Shown here: one piece after another, positions 16,975 to 25,554 of the stretch
Layout of the letters: every line of letters begins with the position of its first letter
Position numbering within the stretch: the first letter of the stretch is position 1
Assembly: GCA_023539445.1 (NCBI GenBank)
Contig: JAKCEW010000001.1
Location: 62,001 to 126,000, forward strand
Direction: 5' to 3'
Length of the DNA stretch: 64,000 bases
Source of the DNA: Candidatus Terraquivivens yellowstonensis
GTDB lineage: Archaea; Thermoproteota; Nitrososphaeria_A; Caldarchaeales; Wolframiiraptoraceae
Notes under the pieces: model-generated
Seen by the model: only the letters and a program-made list of their open reading frames with translations
The model's database searches: none
Told to the model about the DNA's origin: nothing
Translations under genes and position numbers: made by a program

Positions 16975-18042
16975 ATGAGCATCCTGCTAAGCCTTGAGAT
17001 GATGGCGAAGTATCCCTTCACGAAGGCTGCCAAGGATTATGTTTCATCTCTTCATATAGACATAGAAAGTCTAGGAAATCCTGAATTCGCCCGCGTTTAT
17101 GAAAGGGCGAAATTTAGAGTCGAAGAAGCGTTAGAAAGAGGTGGTAGGTCATATGAGGTCGGTGACGCAAGGGCTCTTATGGATAGAGATTTAGAAGTTG
17201 AGCTTTTGTCGTTCCCGTTGGCCCTGTTCATGATTGCAGCTCTTGATGATGATTTCGCATCAAGAAGGTTTGGACTTGCTGAGGCCATCAGGGCCGAAAC
17301 GCTCATCGCGAAGGAACGATTAGAGGTAGTCGAGGCTTTAGCTACAGAAGAACTGGGCTTTGACCTAAAGAGGGTAAGAAAGAAGCTTGACAGAGATTAC
17401 GAGCTTGTGATACATTTTATGGATTACCTTAGAGAAGCATCTAGGTTTAACGCGAATGAGTGGAAGCTCGTCAATAGGTATTTGGAAAATGGTTATGTCT
17501 ACATAACCCAGAGAGAGCTGGCAAGGCTGATGAGGAGCTCGATCGAGCGATACATAATAACAAGGGTAAAAACGATCGGTAGCGTTAGACCGCCAGATTA
17601 CATGCGAGACTTCATCAAGGAGCAGAAGGATAAACTACTTGCGAGAAAATATAAGATAGAGGCGCTCGCCTCCGGTCTATCACCAGATAGTTGGCCGCCA
17701 TGCATGAAAGCACTTCACCAAAACCTCACTAAGGGGGAGAGCTTATCCCATTTTGCAAACTTTGCACTCGCATCATTTCTACTTAATATTGGTATGAGTG
17801 TGGATGACATCGTAAGCATCTATGCTAACAGGAGCGACTTTGACGAAAAGATTACGAGATACCAGATTGAACATATAGCAGGCATGAGGGGTAGTAGGAC
17901 GAAGTACACGTCACCCTCATGTAGCACAATGCAAACGCACGGTTTATGTATAGAACAGGGCAGATTTTGCGGTGGAATAAAAAACCCGCTCTCCTACATC
18001 AAAAGATTCGGGCGACTCAAACCTAAAGTTACCAACAGCTAA
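16975..18042 (+). CDS. priL: DNA primase large subunit PriL
   Basis: 355 residues. The all-helical N-terminal domain (about 1-210) binds the catalytic subunit PriS; the C-terminal domain contains four Cys for the 4Fe-4S cluster in WPPCMKAL, SPSCSTMQ, HGLCIEQ and RFCGGIKNP. It regulates primer initiation and length. priS is not in this window. Together with DP1, cdc6 and the origin it makes a replication-rich neighbourhood. Confidence 0.94.
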   Translation: MSILLSLEMMAKYPFTKAAKDYVSSLHIDIESLGNPEFARVYERAKFRVEEALERGGRSYEVGDARALMDRDLEVELLSFPLALFMIAALDDDFASRRFGLAEAIRAETLIAKERLEVVEALATEELGFDLKRVRKKLDRDYELVIHFMDYLREASRFNANEWKLVNRYLENGYVYITQRELARLMRSSIERYIITRVKTIGSVRPPDYMRDFIKEQKDKLLARKYKIEALASGLSPDSWPPCMKALHQNLTKGESLSHFANFALASFLLNIGMSVDDIVSIYANRSDFDEKITRYQIEHIAGMRGSRTKYTSPSCSTMQTHGLCIEQGRFCGGIKNPLSYIKRFGRLKPKVTNS

Positions 18043-18116
18043 GTCATGCTTGATGTTGGCTCCCGTAAATGTTTGATCATCATCAAATTTAAAATATTTG
18101 TTAAGAATCGAATTTT

Positions 18117-18599
18117 TTGTTGAAATTTAAAGTTACTCCAGGATTGTATAGTCCTGAAAAGGTCAAGAAGATTTCAAGAGATTTTTCTGGCGGCTACTTG
18201 CTGTTGATTGGGCTATCCAAGGCAGTCAGGGTAGTGTTCGGCTCTGTGGGTGCAAGACTCTTGGAGCCAGGCTACTATGTTTACGCCGGCTCGGCCATAG
18301 GAAAAACTGGATGGAGACTCCTTCGGCACATAGGCCCTTTCAGAAGAAGACCTCATTGGCACATAGACAGGCTTTTGAACAAACAGGCTGCAAAAGTCGT
18401 AGTTATAGGTATTCTACCGTCCAATAGGAGGATAGAGTGTTCCCTTTCACATATAGTATCCTCGATGGCAACCTATAGCTTGGCTGGCATAGGTTCGACC
18501 GACTGCAACTGCCCATCTCATCTACACTACTTCAAAAAGAGGTCAGACGCCGTGAAAGCCATCAAAAAAGCAATTGAGAGAGTAGGGAGAGACCATTAA
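18117..18599 (+). CDS. DUF123 GIY-YIG-like nuclease-domain protein
   Basis: 160 residues, TTG start (18117, or the adjacent TTG at 18120), with a TATA-like AAATTTAAAATATT about 30 nt upstream suggesting a short leader or none. YLLLIGLSKA, EPGYYVYAGSAIGKTGWRLLRH and PHWHIDRLL are the DUF123 pattern, a GIY-YIG superfamily branch sometimes fused to endonuclease III. STDCNCPSHLHYF supplies a conserved Cys-x-Cys and His. A role in DNA handling is likely but unproven. Confidence 0.82.
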   Translation: MLKFKVTPGLYSPEKVKKISRDFSGGYLLLIGLSKAVRVVFGSVGARLLEPGYYVYAGSAIGKTGWRLLRHIGPFRRRPHWHIDRLLNKQAAKVVVIGILPSNRRIECSLSHIVSSMATYSLAGIGSTDCNCPSHLHYFKKRSDAVKAIKKAIERVGRDH

Positions 18600-18657
18600 G
18601 TTATATGTTCCGAAAACTTTTTGTCCTAACCTCCACCGTAAGTATTTTGGTGATTGT

Positions 18658-19191
18658 ATGGCATGCGAAACTGAGCCGCGCATAGAGCTTGTGAAAGGTG
18701 ATATAACGGATTTGGATACTGATGCCATAGTTAATGCTGCCAACAGTAGCCTGAAGATGGGAGGGGGAGTGGCTGGTGCCATACTCAGAAAAGGAGGTTA
18801 TGAGATTCAAAGAGAGTGTGACGCGATAGGTTATTGTCCGGTAGGTGGTGCGGTCATTACAGGAGCTGGCAAGTTGAAGGCTAAATACGTGATACATGCC
18901 GTTGGTCCGAGATACGGCGAGGGCGATGAGGATAGGAAACTAAAAGATGCAACGCTTAATAGCCTTAGACTGGCGGATCGATATGGTCTAAAGAGCATAG
19001 CATTTCCAGCAATATCAACTGGAATCTTCGGCTTTCCGAAGGAGAGGTGCGCCAGAATAATGGTGCCAACGGTCGCTGAATTCTTGGAAAAGGAGGCGAA
19101 GAACCTCAAGAAGGTTGTCTTTTGCCTTTACGATGACGAGACCTACAAGATCTTCGAGAAAGTGTTAGAAGAAGTTAGGGCGAAAAAGTAG
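18658..19191 (+). CDS. Macrodomain protein, ADP-ribose-binding
   Basis: 177 residues. The macrodomain pattern is complete: VKGDITDLDTDAIVNAANSS, MGGGVAGAILRKGG, YVIHAVGPRYGEG and FPAISTGIFGFPKERCA. Family members bind ADP-ribose and hydrolyse O-acetyl-ADP-ribose, ADP-ribose-1''-phosphate or ADP-ribose linked to protein. It follows the DUF123 gene by 58 nt and may share its transcript. Confidence 0.93.
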   Translation: MACETEPRIELVKGDITDLDTDAIVNAANSSLKMGGGVAGAILRKGGYEIQRECDAIGYCPVGGAVITGAGKLKAKYVIHAVGPRYGEGDEDRKLKDATLNSLRLADRYGLKSIAFPAISTGIFGFPKERCARIMVPTVAEFLEKEAKNLKKVVFCLYDDETYKIFEKVLEEVRAKK

Positions 19192-19262
19192 GATAACACG
19201 GGCGGACCTGCTTACGTATGTTACAAAACTTTAGACAACCCTCTGTTGAGCTTAGCCAGCGG

Positions 19263-20453
19263 TTAATGTGCCCTCGAGACTGACTCGACTATTCTGCGTA
19301 TCTCCTCATTTAACGCAGCTGGTAAGCCAAACATGCTTACGTCCATGAAACCTCTGACGAGGAGAGCCTCCGCCTCTTCCTCAGACAATCCCCTAGCCAT
19401 TAGGTATTCTATCTGTTCCTTCGCGATTTTTCCGATAGCCGCCTCATGGGTCAGCTCGACGCCCCTTATCTCTGCGTCCAACCTTGGGATGGCATGTATC
19501 GAAGCCTTATTTGAAAGCAATAAGCCCCTGCACTCGATATGTCCTTTACTATCTTCGCTTCTTCCAACGATCAATCCCCTTAAGTAAGCTTGAGCACTAT
19601 CCGTAGCTATCACTCTAGATACTATCTCTCCCCGCGAGCCTTTGCCGTCGAGCACAATCTTCGCACCCACATCAACATAACTCCCATCTTTAACGTAGAG
19701 AATGGAGTTAAACCTGGCCCTAGCACCCTCTCCTACACAATGTGCCGCTGGAAACATCTGCAGGCTTCTGACGGGGCTTAGGCAGATATAGTTGCTGACA
19801 AATGTAGCCCCCTCTTCGACTAAAATAGCAGTTCTAGGTCTGGTGTCAAACTCAGGGGCCCAATTGTGTATCATAGTAAACGTTAACCTTGCACCCCGTT
19901 TAACATAGATCTCTGTGACGCCAATATGAAGGCCACGACTGACGCTTGGGTGAATGGTACAGCCGGTGATTATCTGCGCATCGGAGCCCGGCTCTGCGAC
20001 TATGACGTTGTGGACATTTTGGTTGAATCTGTCTGTCGCGACAAACAAACATGCTTGGAGCGGGAGTGTTAGCTTTTGCCCCTCAAGAATTCTAACAAAG
20101 TATCCATCGTCCCAATCTCTGCCGGCAAGTTCTGTAAACTCATCCGCACTCTTGTCGATGAGCTGCCAAAAGTAGTCCTTAAGCCACTCGTGCCTTTGAA
20201 GTGCCTGCCTCATACTCCCCACCTCGACCTTTCCTTCAAAACCTTTCTTGATTCCATGAAATACGGGCACATCGTCCATTTGGAAGTATGTCCCGGATCT
20301 ATCGCCCTCATCAGGTCTTATGCCGACCTGAAGGGAGCGCTTGGCAACATCGTCAGGAAGCTTCGTGAGGGGGCAGGGCGTCCATTTTTTAACACCCCTG
20401 ATAAATTCCTTTAAGTTCAGCGTTGGTACATTTTCTCCTTGTGAGGTATTCAA
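19263..20453 (-). CDS. SufB/SufD-family Fe-S scaffold (SmsB-like)
   Basis: 396 residues. The C-terminal two thirds are the right-handed beta-helix core of SufB/SufD. HIECRGLLLSNKASIHAIP places a Cys where E. coli SufB has its cluster-accepting Cys405, and GVELTHEAAIGKI followed by RGLSEEEAEALLVRGF matches the SufB/SufD C-terminus. It starts with TTG in a four-base overlap with the sufC stop. It is the only SufB/D-type gene here, so it probably forms a homodimer with two SufC chains, as described for the minimal SMS system. Whether a second paralogue exists elsewhere is unknown. Confidence 0.85.
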   Translation of the reverse strand: MNTSQGENVPTLNLKEFIRGVKKWTPCPLTKLPDDVAKRSLQVGIRPDEGDRSGTYFQMDDVPVFHGIKKGFEGKVEVGSMRQALQRHEWLKDYFWQLIDKSADEFTELAGRDWDDGYFVRILEGQKLTLPLQACLFVATDRFNQNVHNVIVAEPGSDAQIITGCTIHPSVSRGLHIGVTEIYVKRGARLTFTMIHNWAPEFDTRPRTAILVEEGATFVSNYICLSPVRSLQMFPAAHCVGEGARARFNSILYVKDGSYVDVGAKIVLDGKGSRGEIVSRVIATDSAQAYLRGLIVGRSEDSKGHIECRGLLLSNKASIHAIPRLDAEIRGVELTHEAAIGKIAKEQIEYLMARGLSEEEAEALLVRGFMDVSMFGLPAALNEEIRRIVESVSRAH

Positions 20454-21178
20454 TGAAACTCCCCCTTACCTATTAAGAGACACTTTTCACACCAACCATA
20501 ACCTTCATGGAGTATCTGTGTAAGAATTTTTAGCGGGTTACCTGAACATGCTATCGTTCCGTTTATCATAACATGGCCTTTTGTCGCGTTAAGGTAGCGA
20601 AGAATGTGACCTGTGTGAGTTATAATTATACCTGTACCCCCGGTTAAGTACTCACTCAGGGCTTTCCCGATCCTCTCGAGGTTTTCGACATCAACGCCCG
20701 AATCCGGCTCATCGATTAGTGCAAAATCCGGTCTTTGGACAAGTAACTGGAGAATCTCCGAACGCTTCACCTCACCTCCTGAAAAGTCGACGTTTAGATC
20801 TCGTTCGAGAAATTCATGATTTAAGTTCAGCAACTTAGTGAATTTTCCTAAGTCATCTTTCGCTTGGCCGAGAACGTTGTTCAAGAGATCCTTTAGCTTG
20901 ACGCCCCTGAGCGCTGGCGGATTTTGAAATACGACTCCTATACCAAGCTTTATCCTTTCATTTATAGGCATATCTGTGATATCCCTGTCCTTGAAGTATA
21001 TCTTGCCCTTAACGACCTTATAGTTAGAGAAGCCAAGAATGGTCTTGATTAATGTAGACTTCCCCGAACCATTAGGGCCGAAGAGAACATGCACCTCTCC
21101 TTTGGGGACTTCTAGAGTGAGGTTTCTTATAACAGTCTTATCGGCAACCTCGACTGTTAGATTCTCGATCCGCAACAT
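20450..21178 (-). CDS. sufC: SufC-type ATPase of Fe-S cluster assembly
   Basis: 242 residues. Walker A FGPNGSGKSTL, Q-loop in VFQNPPALRG, signature FSGGEVKRSEILQLL and Walker B ALIDEPDSGVDVE have the SufC-specific form (FSGGE-KR-E and DEPDSG-D). It powers conformational change of the SufB/D scaffold during cluster assembly. It is translationally coupled to the downstream scaffold gene. A separate operon from the ribosomal gene upstream, with 141 nt between. Confidence 0.95.
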   Translation of the reverse strand: MLRIENLTVEVADKTVIRNLTLEVPKGEVHVLFGPNGSGKSTLIKTILGFSNYKVVKGKIYFKDRDITDMPINERIKLGIGVVFQNPPALRGVKLKDLLNNVLGQAKDDLGKFTKLLNLNHEFLERDLNVDFSGGEVKRSEILQLLVQRPDFALIDEPDSGVDVENLERIGKALSEYLTGGTGIIITHTGHILRYLNATKGHVMINGTIACSGNPLKILTQILHEGYGWCEKCLLIGKGEFH

Positions 21179-21319
21179 ATAGTTAACACCTGACTCGACG
21201 CAGACTTCGCTATTGAGTAATATGACACACCTAATATACCCTTTTATCCTAACCCTTAATTGGCGGCTTAACCATACAGATAATTCCGCAGTTTGTATGG
21301 GGCAAAAAGAGCCGATATA

Positions 21320-21814
21320 TTAAGACATCCTTACCACTAATTCGTTTATTTCTTGACCTCTATACCCATATTCTCCCTTATCTTTGAATGGTCTCTTAAT
21401 GCTGTGTTTAAAGCCCTTTCTTGGTGGATGCAGTCTGAAGAAAGGCTTCAGCCCCTTTTCTTTCAGTTGCGATAGCGTAACCTCTCCGGAGAATATCTTC
21501 TCGGCTAGCTCATCGAGTGAGTTAAAGCCTAGGGTTTTAACTTGTTCTTCATCGAGCTTTTTCCCGCCGCTCAACTCTCCCTTTTTCATTAAGAGCCTTT
21601 TTATGGTCTTCAGTGTAGGCTCACCCCAAGTCACGTAATGCTGAACCTTCCTCAACATGCCAAGATAACTTGGCGTGTTCTTAACGATCGTGGCATAGTT
21701 AGCCCTTGGTAGATTCAATAGCTTTAGCGTTGCACGTTCTTCCTCACTCGCACCGACTGAACCTTTTATTCTAACCACTAAAAACGTACTCGTACTCACC
21801 TCCAAAGCATACAC
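21320..21814 (-). CDS. rpl30: Ribosomal protein uL30
   Basis: 164 residues, the long archaeal form. TFLVVRIKGSVGASEEERATL opens the conserved L30 fold, and FRLHPPRKGFKHSIKRPFKD is the archaeal/eukaryotic C-terminal signature. Last gene of the 17-gene ribosomal cluster, 2 nt after uS5. uL15 and secY, which usually follow, are not present here. Confidence 0.95.
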   Translation of the reverse strand: MYALEVSTSTFLVVRIKGSVGASEEERATLKLLNLPRANYATIVKNTPSYLGMLRKVQHYVTWGEPTLKTIKRLLMKKGELSGGKKLDEEQVKTLGFNSLDELAEKIFSGEVTLSQLKEKGLKPFFRLHPPRKGFKHSIKRPFKDKGEYGYRGQEINELVVRMS

Positions 21815-21816
21815 CT

Positions 21817-22437
21817 CTAAACAGTCTTCCAGAGGGATGGTAAAACTATTTTATTCGTATTTTTGAGTGCCATATACGTTGCACCGACTACGGAAAGTGT
21901 GGTCCTCGTTTCTCCAAAACTCCTAGTCCAACAGTCCTTTATCCCTGCCATCTCTAGGACGGCTTTCTGCATATCACCCGCCACTATGCCTAATCCCTTT
22001 GGGGCGGGAATCAACACAATCCTTACACTCCCGTATTTTCCTTCAACCTTCGTTACGAGGCTGTGTAACTCGTTACATGCACACTCCCAGCTTCCACACC
22101 CTCTCCTTACCGGGATTATGTTGATCTTTGCTTGGTTTATTGCCTTCTCTATGGCTGGTACGATGTGGACTGACTTTCCCGTCCCTATCCCAACGTATCC
22201 GTCTCTGTTCCCGACTACGACTATTGCTTTGTACCTTCTTTTCTCACCTGCATCCGTCTGTTTCTGGACGAGTTTTATGTCCAAGACTTCCTGTTCGAGA
22301 TTTGGTAGAAGTATATCGACTATTTGTGGCTCAGTTATCTTATAATGATTTGAAAAGATTTCATCTATGGATGTTATTTTTCCATCTCGCACAAGTCTGC
22401 CAAGCTCCGTTTTAGGTACCCATTCTGTCTCGCTCAC
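21817..22437 (-). CDS. rps5: Ribosomal protein uS5
   Basis: 206 residues. Double-stranded RNA-binding S5 domain with AIVVVGNRDGYVGIGTGKS followed by the C-terminal domain VRIVLIPAPKGLGIVAG. WECACNELHSL is the archaeal insert. Overlaps the end of uL18 by four bases. Confidence 0.96.
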   Translation of the reverse strand: MSETEWVPKTELGRLVRDGKITSIDEIFSNHYKITEPQIVDILLPNLEQEVLDIKLVQKQTDAGEKRRYKAIVVVGNRDGYVGIGTGKSVHIVPAIEKAINQAKINIIPVRRGCGSWECACNELHSLVTKVEGKYGSVRIVLIPAPKGLGIVAGDMQKAVLEMAGIKDCWTRSFGETRTTLSVVGATYMALKNTNKIVLPSLWKTV

Positions 22438-23012
22438 TTTGATCCCTCCGAGAGAATTTTCTGCTTAACTTCTTCTACATGCTCTTCAAGCCTTGAATAA
22501 GCTTCCTTGTCAACTTTTGTAAAAATTTTAGCGAAAGGCTCTTGGGAGACTTTCTCAAAATACTCTCTTATATGTGTGCCTTTGAGGCGCTCCTCTGAGG
22601 GGAGCACATCTTCACTGACCGGTACTTCAATACCGGCATCCATTATGCCCTTGATAACGGCATATAACCTAGATGCCTTTGAAAATAGGCCTAGGTCGGC
22701 CACAAGCTTCTTTATACCTAATGCCTTTATCTTCATGCCTGCAAGAAGCCCTGTAAGATAAGCCGCGGGCGTGTTCTTCAGTCCTCCGTTCCAACCTAGT
22801 TTTCTGAGCTCTTTGGATACCACCGTCGTCAAGGTTCTATCACCGCCGGCCAGACTCTGGATCGCTTGAACTATTATGTACCTATTCGTCCTTCTAATGA
22901 CTAACCTCGGCAGGCCTGACTTTACTAGCTTTAACCTCTTCCTGTAGTTCGTTATACCCATGCGCCTTCTTTTTGGAGGTGTACGTTTAAGCAGAGCTAC
23001 GCAACCGCACAT
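22434..23012 (-). CDS. rpl18: Ribosomal protein uL18
   Basis: 192 residues with the archaeal/eukaryotic L18/L5e fold: RLKLVKSGLPRLVIRRTNRY, then NTPAAYLTGLLAG. An N-terminal CGC precedes the basic KRTPPKRRR segment. It binds 5S rRNA. Starts at the last base of the eL19 stop codon. Confidence 0.95.
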   Translation of the reverse strand: MCGCVALLKRTPPKRRRMGITNYRKRLKLVKSGLPRLVIRRTNRYIIVQAIQSLAGGDRTLTTVVSKELRKLGWNGGLKNTPAAYLTGLLAGMKIKALGIKKLVADLGLFSKASRLYAVIKGIMDAGIEVPVSEDVLPSEERLKGTHIREYFEKVSQEPFAKIFTKVDKEAYSRLEEHVEEVKQKILSEGSK

Positions 23013-23452
23013 TACGCGAAAACCCTCCTTAACAGCTTGTTCTGCTTTAGGTATTCCATCATAGCGCTCACGGACTTGAAGGCTCCACTCTTTACCATCT
23101 TGTAAACCTTCCTATAAGCTCCTTCCACGAGCATCTTTGAATCCCTAAGCTTTTTCAGGGCTTTCCTCTGTGCTCTGACTTTCAGCATCCACTGCGTCTT
23201 TCTTGGAATTATGGAGTATTTTCCGCCTTTCCTGCTGCCTGGCCCTTTCCGCCTTTTTCGCTCCCGCAACCTTCCCTTACTTATTCCCTTTTTCTGAATT
23301 TTGTATATTGCGCCATCTTCTATTAGCCGTTTTATTTCCTCGCGAGATATGGCTGCCTCTATCTCATCAAGCCTTTCTTCATCGAACCTAACCCTGCTCT
23401 CACCACACTTTAAGAGCTCCGCTGCCAGCCTCTTCTGAAGTGTAAGGCTCAT
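23012..23452 (-). CDS. rpl19e: Ribosomal protein eL19
   Basis: 146 residues. LQKRLAAELLKCGESRVRFD and the basic GRLRERKRRKGPGSRKGGKY stretch are the eL19 hallmarks. Found only in archaea and eukaryotes. Overlaps eL32 by four bases at its start. Confidence 0.96.
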   Translation of the reverse strand: MSLTLQKRLAAELLKCGESRVRFDEERLDEIEAAISREEIKRLIEDGAIYKIQKKGISKGRLRERKRRKGPGSRKGGKYSIIPRKTQWMLKVRAQRKALKKLRDSKMLVEGAYRKVYKMVKSGAFKSVSAMMEYLKQNKLLRRVFA

Positions 23453-23919
23453 GTTTCTTCCTCCCTAAATTGCGGCGGTGGGTTTAGAATTTTTATACCT
23501 TTTTCAAGTGCTACTTCTGCTATACGAATCCTTTTTAACCTTCCAACACCAGCTGCAATTCTTATTGCCTGTCTACTTGGATCTATTCTCTCCAAGTCCT
23601 CCGGTCTACTAACTAGGACTTCCTCGAAACCGGATGGATGCAGTCCCCTGAAGTCCTTATCGCCCCTGTACCCTATCTTAACAAGAGGAGGTGCACCACT
23701 TTTTTGCAACCTCATCCTGCTATCTTTACCCCTAGGTCTGCGCCACGCCTCGTCCAGTCGCTTATATCTCCAACTCTCTTGTCTAACAAATTCTGGCCTT
23801 TCTCTTCTTTGCTCTATTACACGTAGTGGTAACTTTATGGTCGCCTTCTTTGTAACTGGTGTGCCCTCTGTCGATGTTGTGGCCGCTCCCTCTTGGGATT
23901 TAGGCACTTCTTCGCTCAA
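23449..23919 (-). CDS. rpl32e: Ribosomal protein eL32
   Basis: 156 residues. About 35 N-terminal residues rich in Ser, Thr and Glu precede the eL32 core (PEFVRQESWRYKRL, WRRPRGKDSRMRLQ). GYRGDKDFRGLHPSGFEEV is the family signature. The acidic extension is longer than in many archaea; its role is unknown. Confidence 0.95.
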   Translation of the reverse strand: MSEEVPKSQEGAATTSTEGTPVTKKATIKLPLRVIEQRRERPEFVRQESWRYKRLDEAWRRPRGKDSRMRLQKSGAPPLVKIGYRGDKDFRGLHPSGFEEVLVSRPEDLERIDPSRQAIRIAAGVGRLKRIRIAEVALEKGIKILNPPPQFREEET

Positions 23920-24476
23920 GCCTCAAGCCCCTCCATCTTTTTATACACATATATGCCGTCAAGGAACTTCCTTGGGTCCTTTTTCTTGATACGCGTGGCG
24001 TTCTCTATGTTAGCGGCGGTTTGTCCAACAGCATATTTGTCTACGCCCGATACTATCACCTCCTCACCTTTTACGACAACCTTAGTATTACCAACAATCT
24101 TCGCACGTCTCTTGTATCTTTCACCTAAGAAGTTCTCGATTATCACCTCGTTCCCTGAAACCTTTACACTTATTGGAAAGTGTGAAGCAACGACCTTCAT
24201 TTTGTACGTGAAACCTTTCGTGACGCCTGTTAGCATGTTTTCAATGATAGATACCGCGGTACCCAGCATCGCTCTTGACCTTCTTTTATTACCTGGTATC
24301 CTTACCACGATTTCTTTACCGTCTAAGGATAACCCTATGCCCATGTGCGAGAAGTCATACTCATTTGAACCCAGTTTTCCCGTAATTTTGAGCCTGAAAC
24401 CCTCTAGGCTCACCTTCACATCGTCAGGTATCTGTATCCTTTCTTCGAGACTCTCTAGCTTAGTAGACATAGCCAA
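23916..24476 (-). CDS. rpl6: Ribosomal protein uL6
   Basis: 186 residues with the two repeated L6 domains. GFTYKMKVVASHFPISVKV and VGQTAANIENATRIKKKDPR followed by FLDGIYVY are conserved archaeal segments. It overlaps uS8 by 17 nt at its start. Confidence 0.96.
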   Translation of the reverse strand: MAMSTKLESLEERIQIPDDVKVSLEGFRLKITGKLGSNEYDFSHMGIGLSLDGKEIVVRIPGNKRRSRAMLGTAVSIIENMLTGVTKGFTYKMKVVASHFPISVKVSGNEVIIENFLGERYKRRAKIVGNTKVVVKGEEVIVSGVDKYAVGQTAANIENATRIKKKDPRKFLDGIYVYKKMEGLEA

Positions 24477-24849
24477 GTAATCTCCCCCCTATTCCAAGAG
24501 ACCTTGCCTCTGTATGCGCCATGACTCCTTTCGGCGTAGTTACTATAAGGATGCCTATATCCTTACCTGGTAGATACTGCTCCTCCCACTTTTCAAACTC
24601 ATCTTTTCGAACGCTGAAATGAGGCTTTATAGGGGCCGACCTGTTAATCCTGCCGAGGAGCTGTATCCTAAACTTTCCACCTCTGCCGTCTTCTATGTAT
24701 TCAAACGCGCCTATGTAACCATGTTTTTGAAGCACCTTTAACACGTTCGCGATAAGTTTTGAGGCTGGGTAGATGCATTCTCTCTTCCTTGCCATCTCGT
24801 TGTTCTGTAACGTTGTGAAAAGACCTGAAATTAAGTCGTGCCTTGTCAA
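24460..24849 (-). CDS. rps8: Ribosomal protein uS8
   Basis: 129 residues. LFTTLQNNEMARKRECIYPA at the N-terminus and VTTPKGVMAHTEARSLGIGG at the C-terminus are the archaeal S8 signatures. Binds 16S rRNA helix 21. The start lies 11 nt after the uS14 stop. Confidence 0.96.
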   Translation of the reverse strand: MTRHDLISGLFTTLQNNEMARKRECIYPASKLIANVLKVLQKHGYIGAFEYIEDGRGGKFRIQLLGRINRSAPIKPHFSVRKDEFEKWEEQYLPGKDIGILIVTTPKGVMAHTEARSLGIGGRLLGYVY

Positions 24850-24860
24850 AATCGTTCACC

Positions 24861-25022
24861 TCACTCGTAAACCTTGAAGCCCATCTCAGGAGCCACTTCG
24901 TTTATGCAACGCCGGCATAGGTAGAGCTTATACTTCCTTATCACACCATCTGTCGTTCCGCAACGCCTGCACTTCACGACGCCCTTACCGAACTTTCTTT
25001 CCTTCGGTGGTTTATGCTTCAT
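24861..25022 (-). CDS. rps14: Ribosomal protein uS14 (zinc-binding)
   Basis: A 53-residue frame, shorter than most gene-calling cutoffs. It begins MKHKPPKERKFGKG and contains a C+ type zinc knuckle: CRRCG at 18-22 and CRRC at 36-39, followed by the usual EMGFKVYE-type end. It overlaps the end of uL5 by 11 nt and sits between uL5 and uS8, the standard position. Confidence 0.95.
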   Translation of the reverse strand: MKHKPPKERKFGKGVVKCRRCGTTDGVIRKYKLYLCRRCINEVAPEMGFKVYE

Positions 25023-25554
25023 GCCCCTCACCCACTATCTTAACGTTAAAGTTCTGCTTAATGTACTCCATTGCCTCCTTTGGTGTTACTCTGTGGTTCT
25101 TGCCAACTTTGGACCTCGCCCTCCTCCTCAGCGAAACCCTGAGGCCGGGCCTCGAAATATGCACGCATATATCCATACCGATTGTTCCGAGTGCAGGATC
25201 ATACTTTGTACCGGGGATGTCTAAGTGCTCCCTAATTCCGAAAGAAAAATTGCCGTTGGAATCAAAGTTAGATGCTTTGAGCGTATTGTTGACCGCTTTC
25301 AGCGCTCTCGTTAAAAACTCGACGGCCTTTTGCTTTCTTAGCGTAACCCTGAGAGCTATCGGCTCGCCTTTATGTATTCCGAATCCCTTAACGGTCTTTT
25401 TTGCCTTTCTAATCTGAGGTTTCTGTCCAGTTAGGCTTTCGAGAATCTTGGCCGCTTTCTCCAGTTTGGCCCCACTCTCACCTACTGAACAATTGACAGT
25501 AACCTTCTCTATTCTCAATCGCCTCATCACGTTGCTAACTTCTAACAAGCTCAT
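25012..25554 (-). CDS. rpl5: Ribosomal protein uL5
   Basis: 180 residues. RIEKVTVNCSVGESGAKLEK and FSFGIREHLDIPGTKYDP are the archaeal L5 signatures, with GMDICVHISRPG following. Binds 5S rRNA in the central protuberance. Overlaps eS4 by four bases. Confidence 0.96.
   Translation of the reverse strand: MSLLEVSNVMRRLRIEKVTVNCSVGESGAKLEKAAKILESLTGQKPQIRKAKKTVKGFGIHKGEPIALRVTLRKQKAVEFLTRALKAVNNTLKASNFDSNGNFSFGIREHLDIPGTKYDPALGTIGMDICVHISRPGLRVSLRRRARSKVGKNHRVTPKEAMEYIKQNFNVKIVGEGHEA

Noticed and set aside
23893-24480. 195-codon plus-strand frame opposite uL6
   Set aside because: It is the antisense of a certain ribosomal protein gene and its translation is low-complexity with no recognisable fold. 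Similar long antisense frames over pstA, uS5 and EF-2 were dropped for the same reason.
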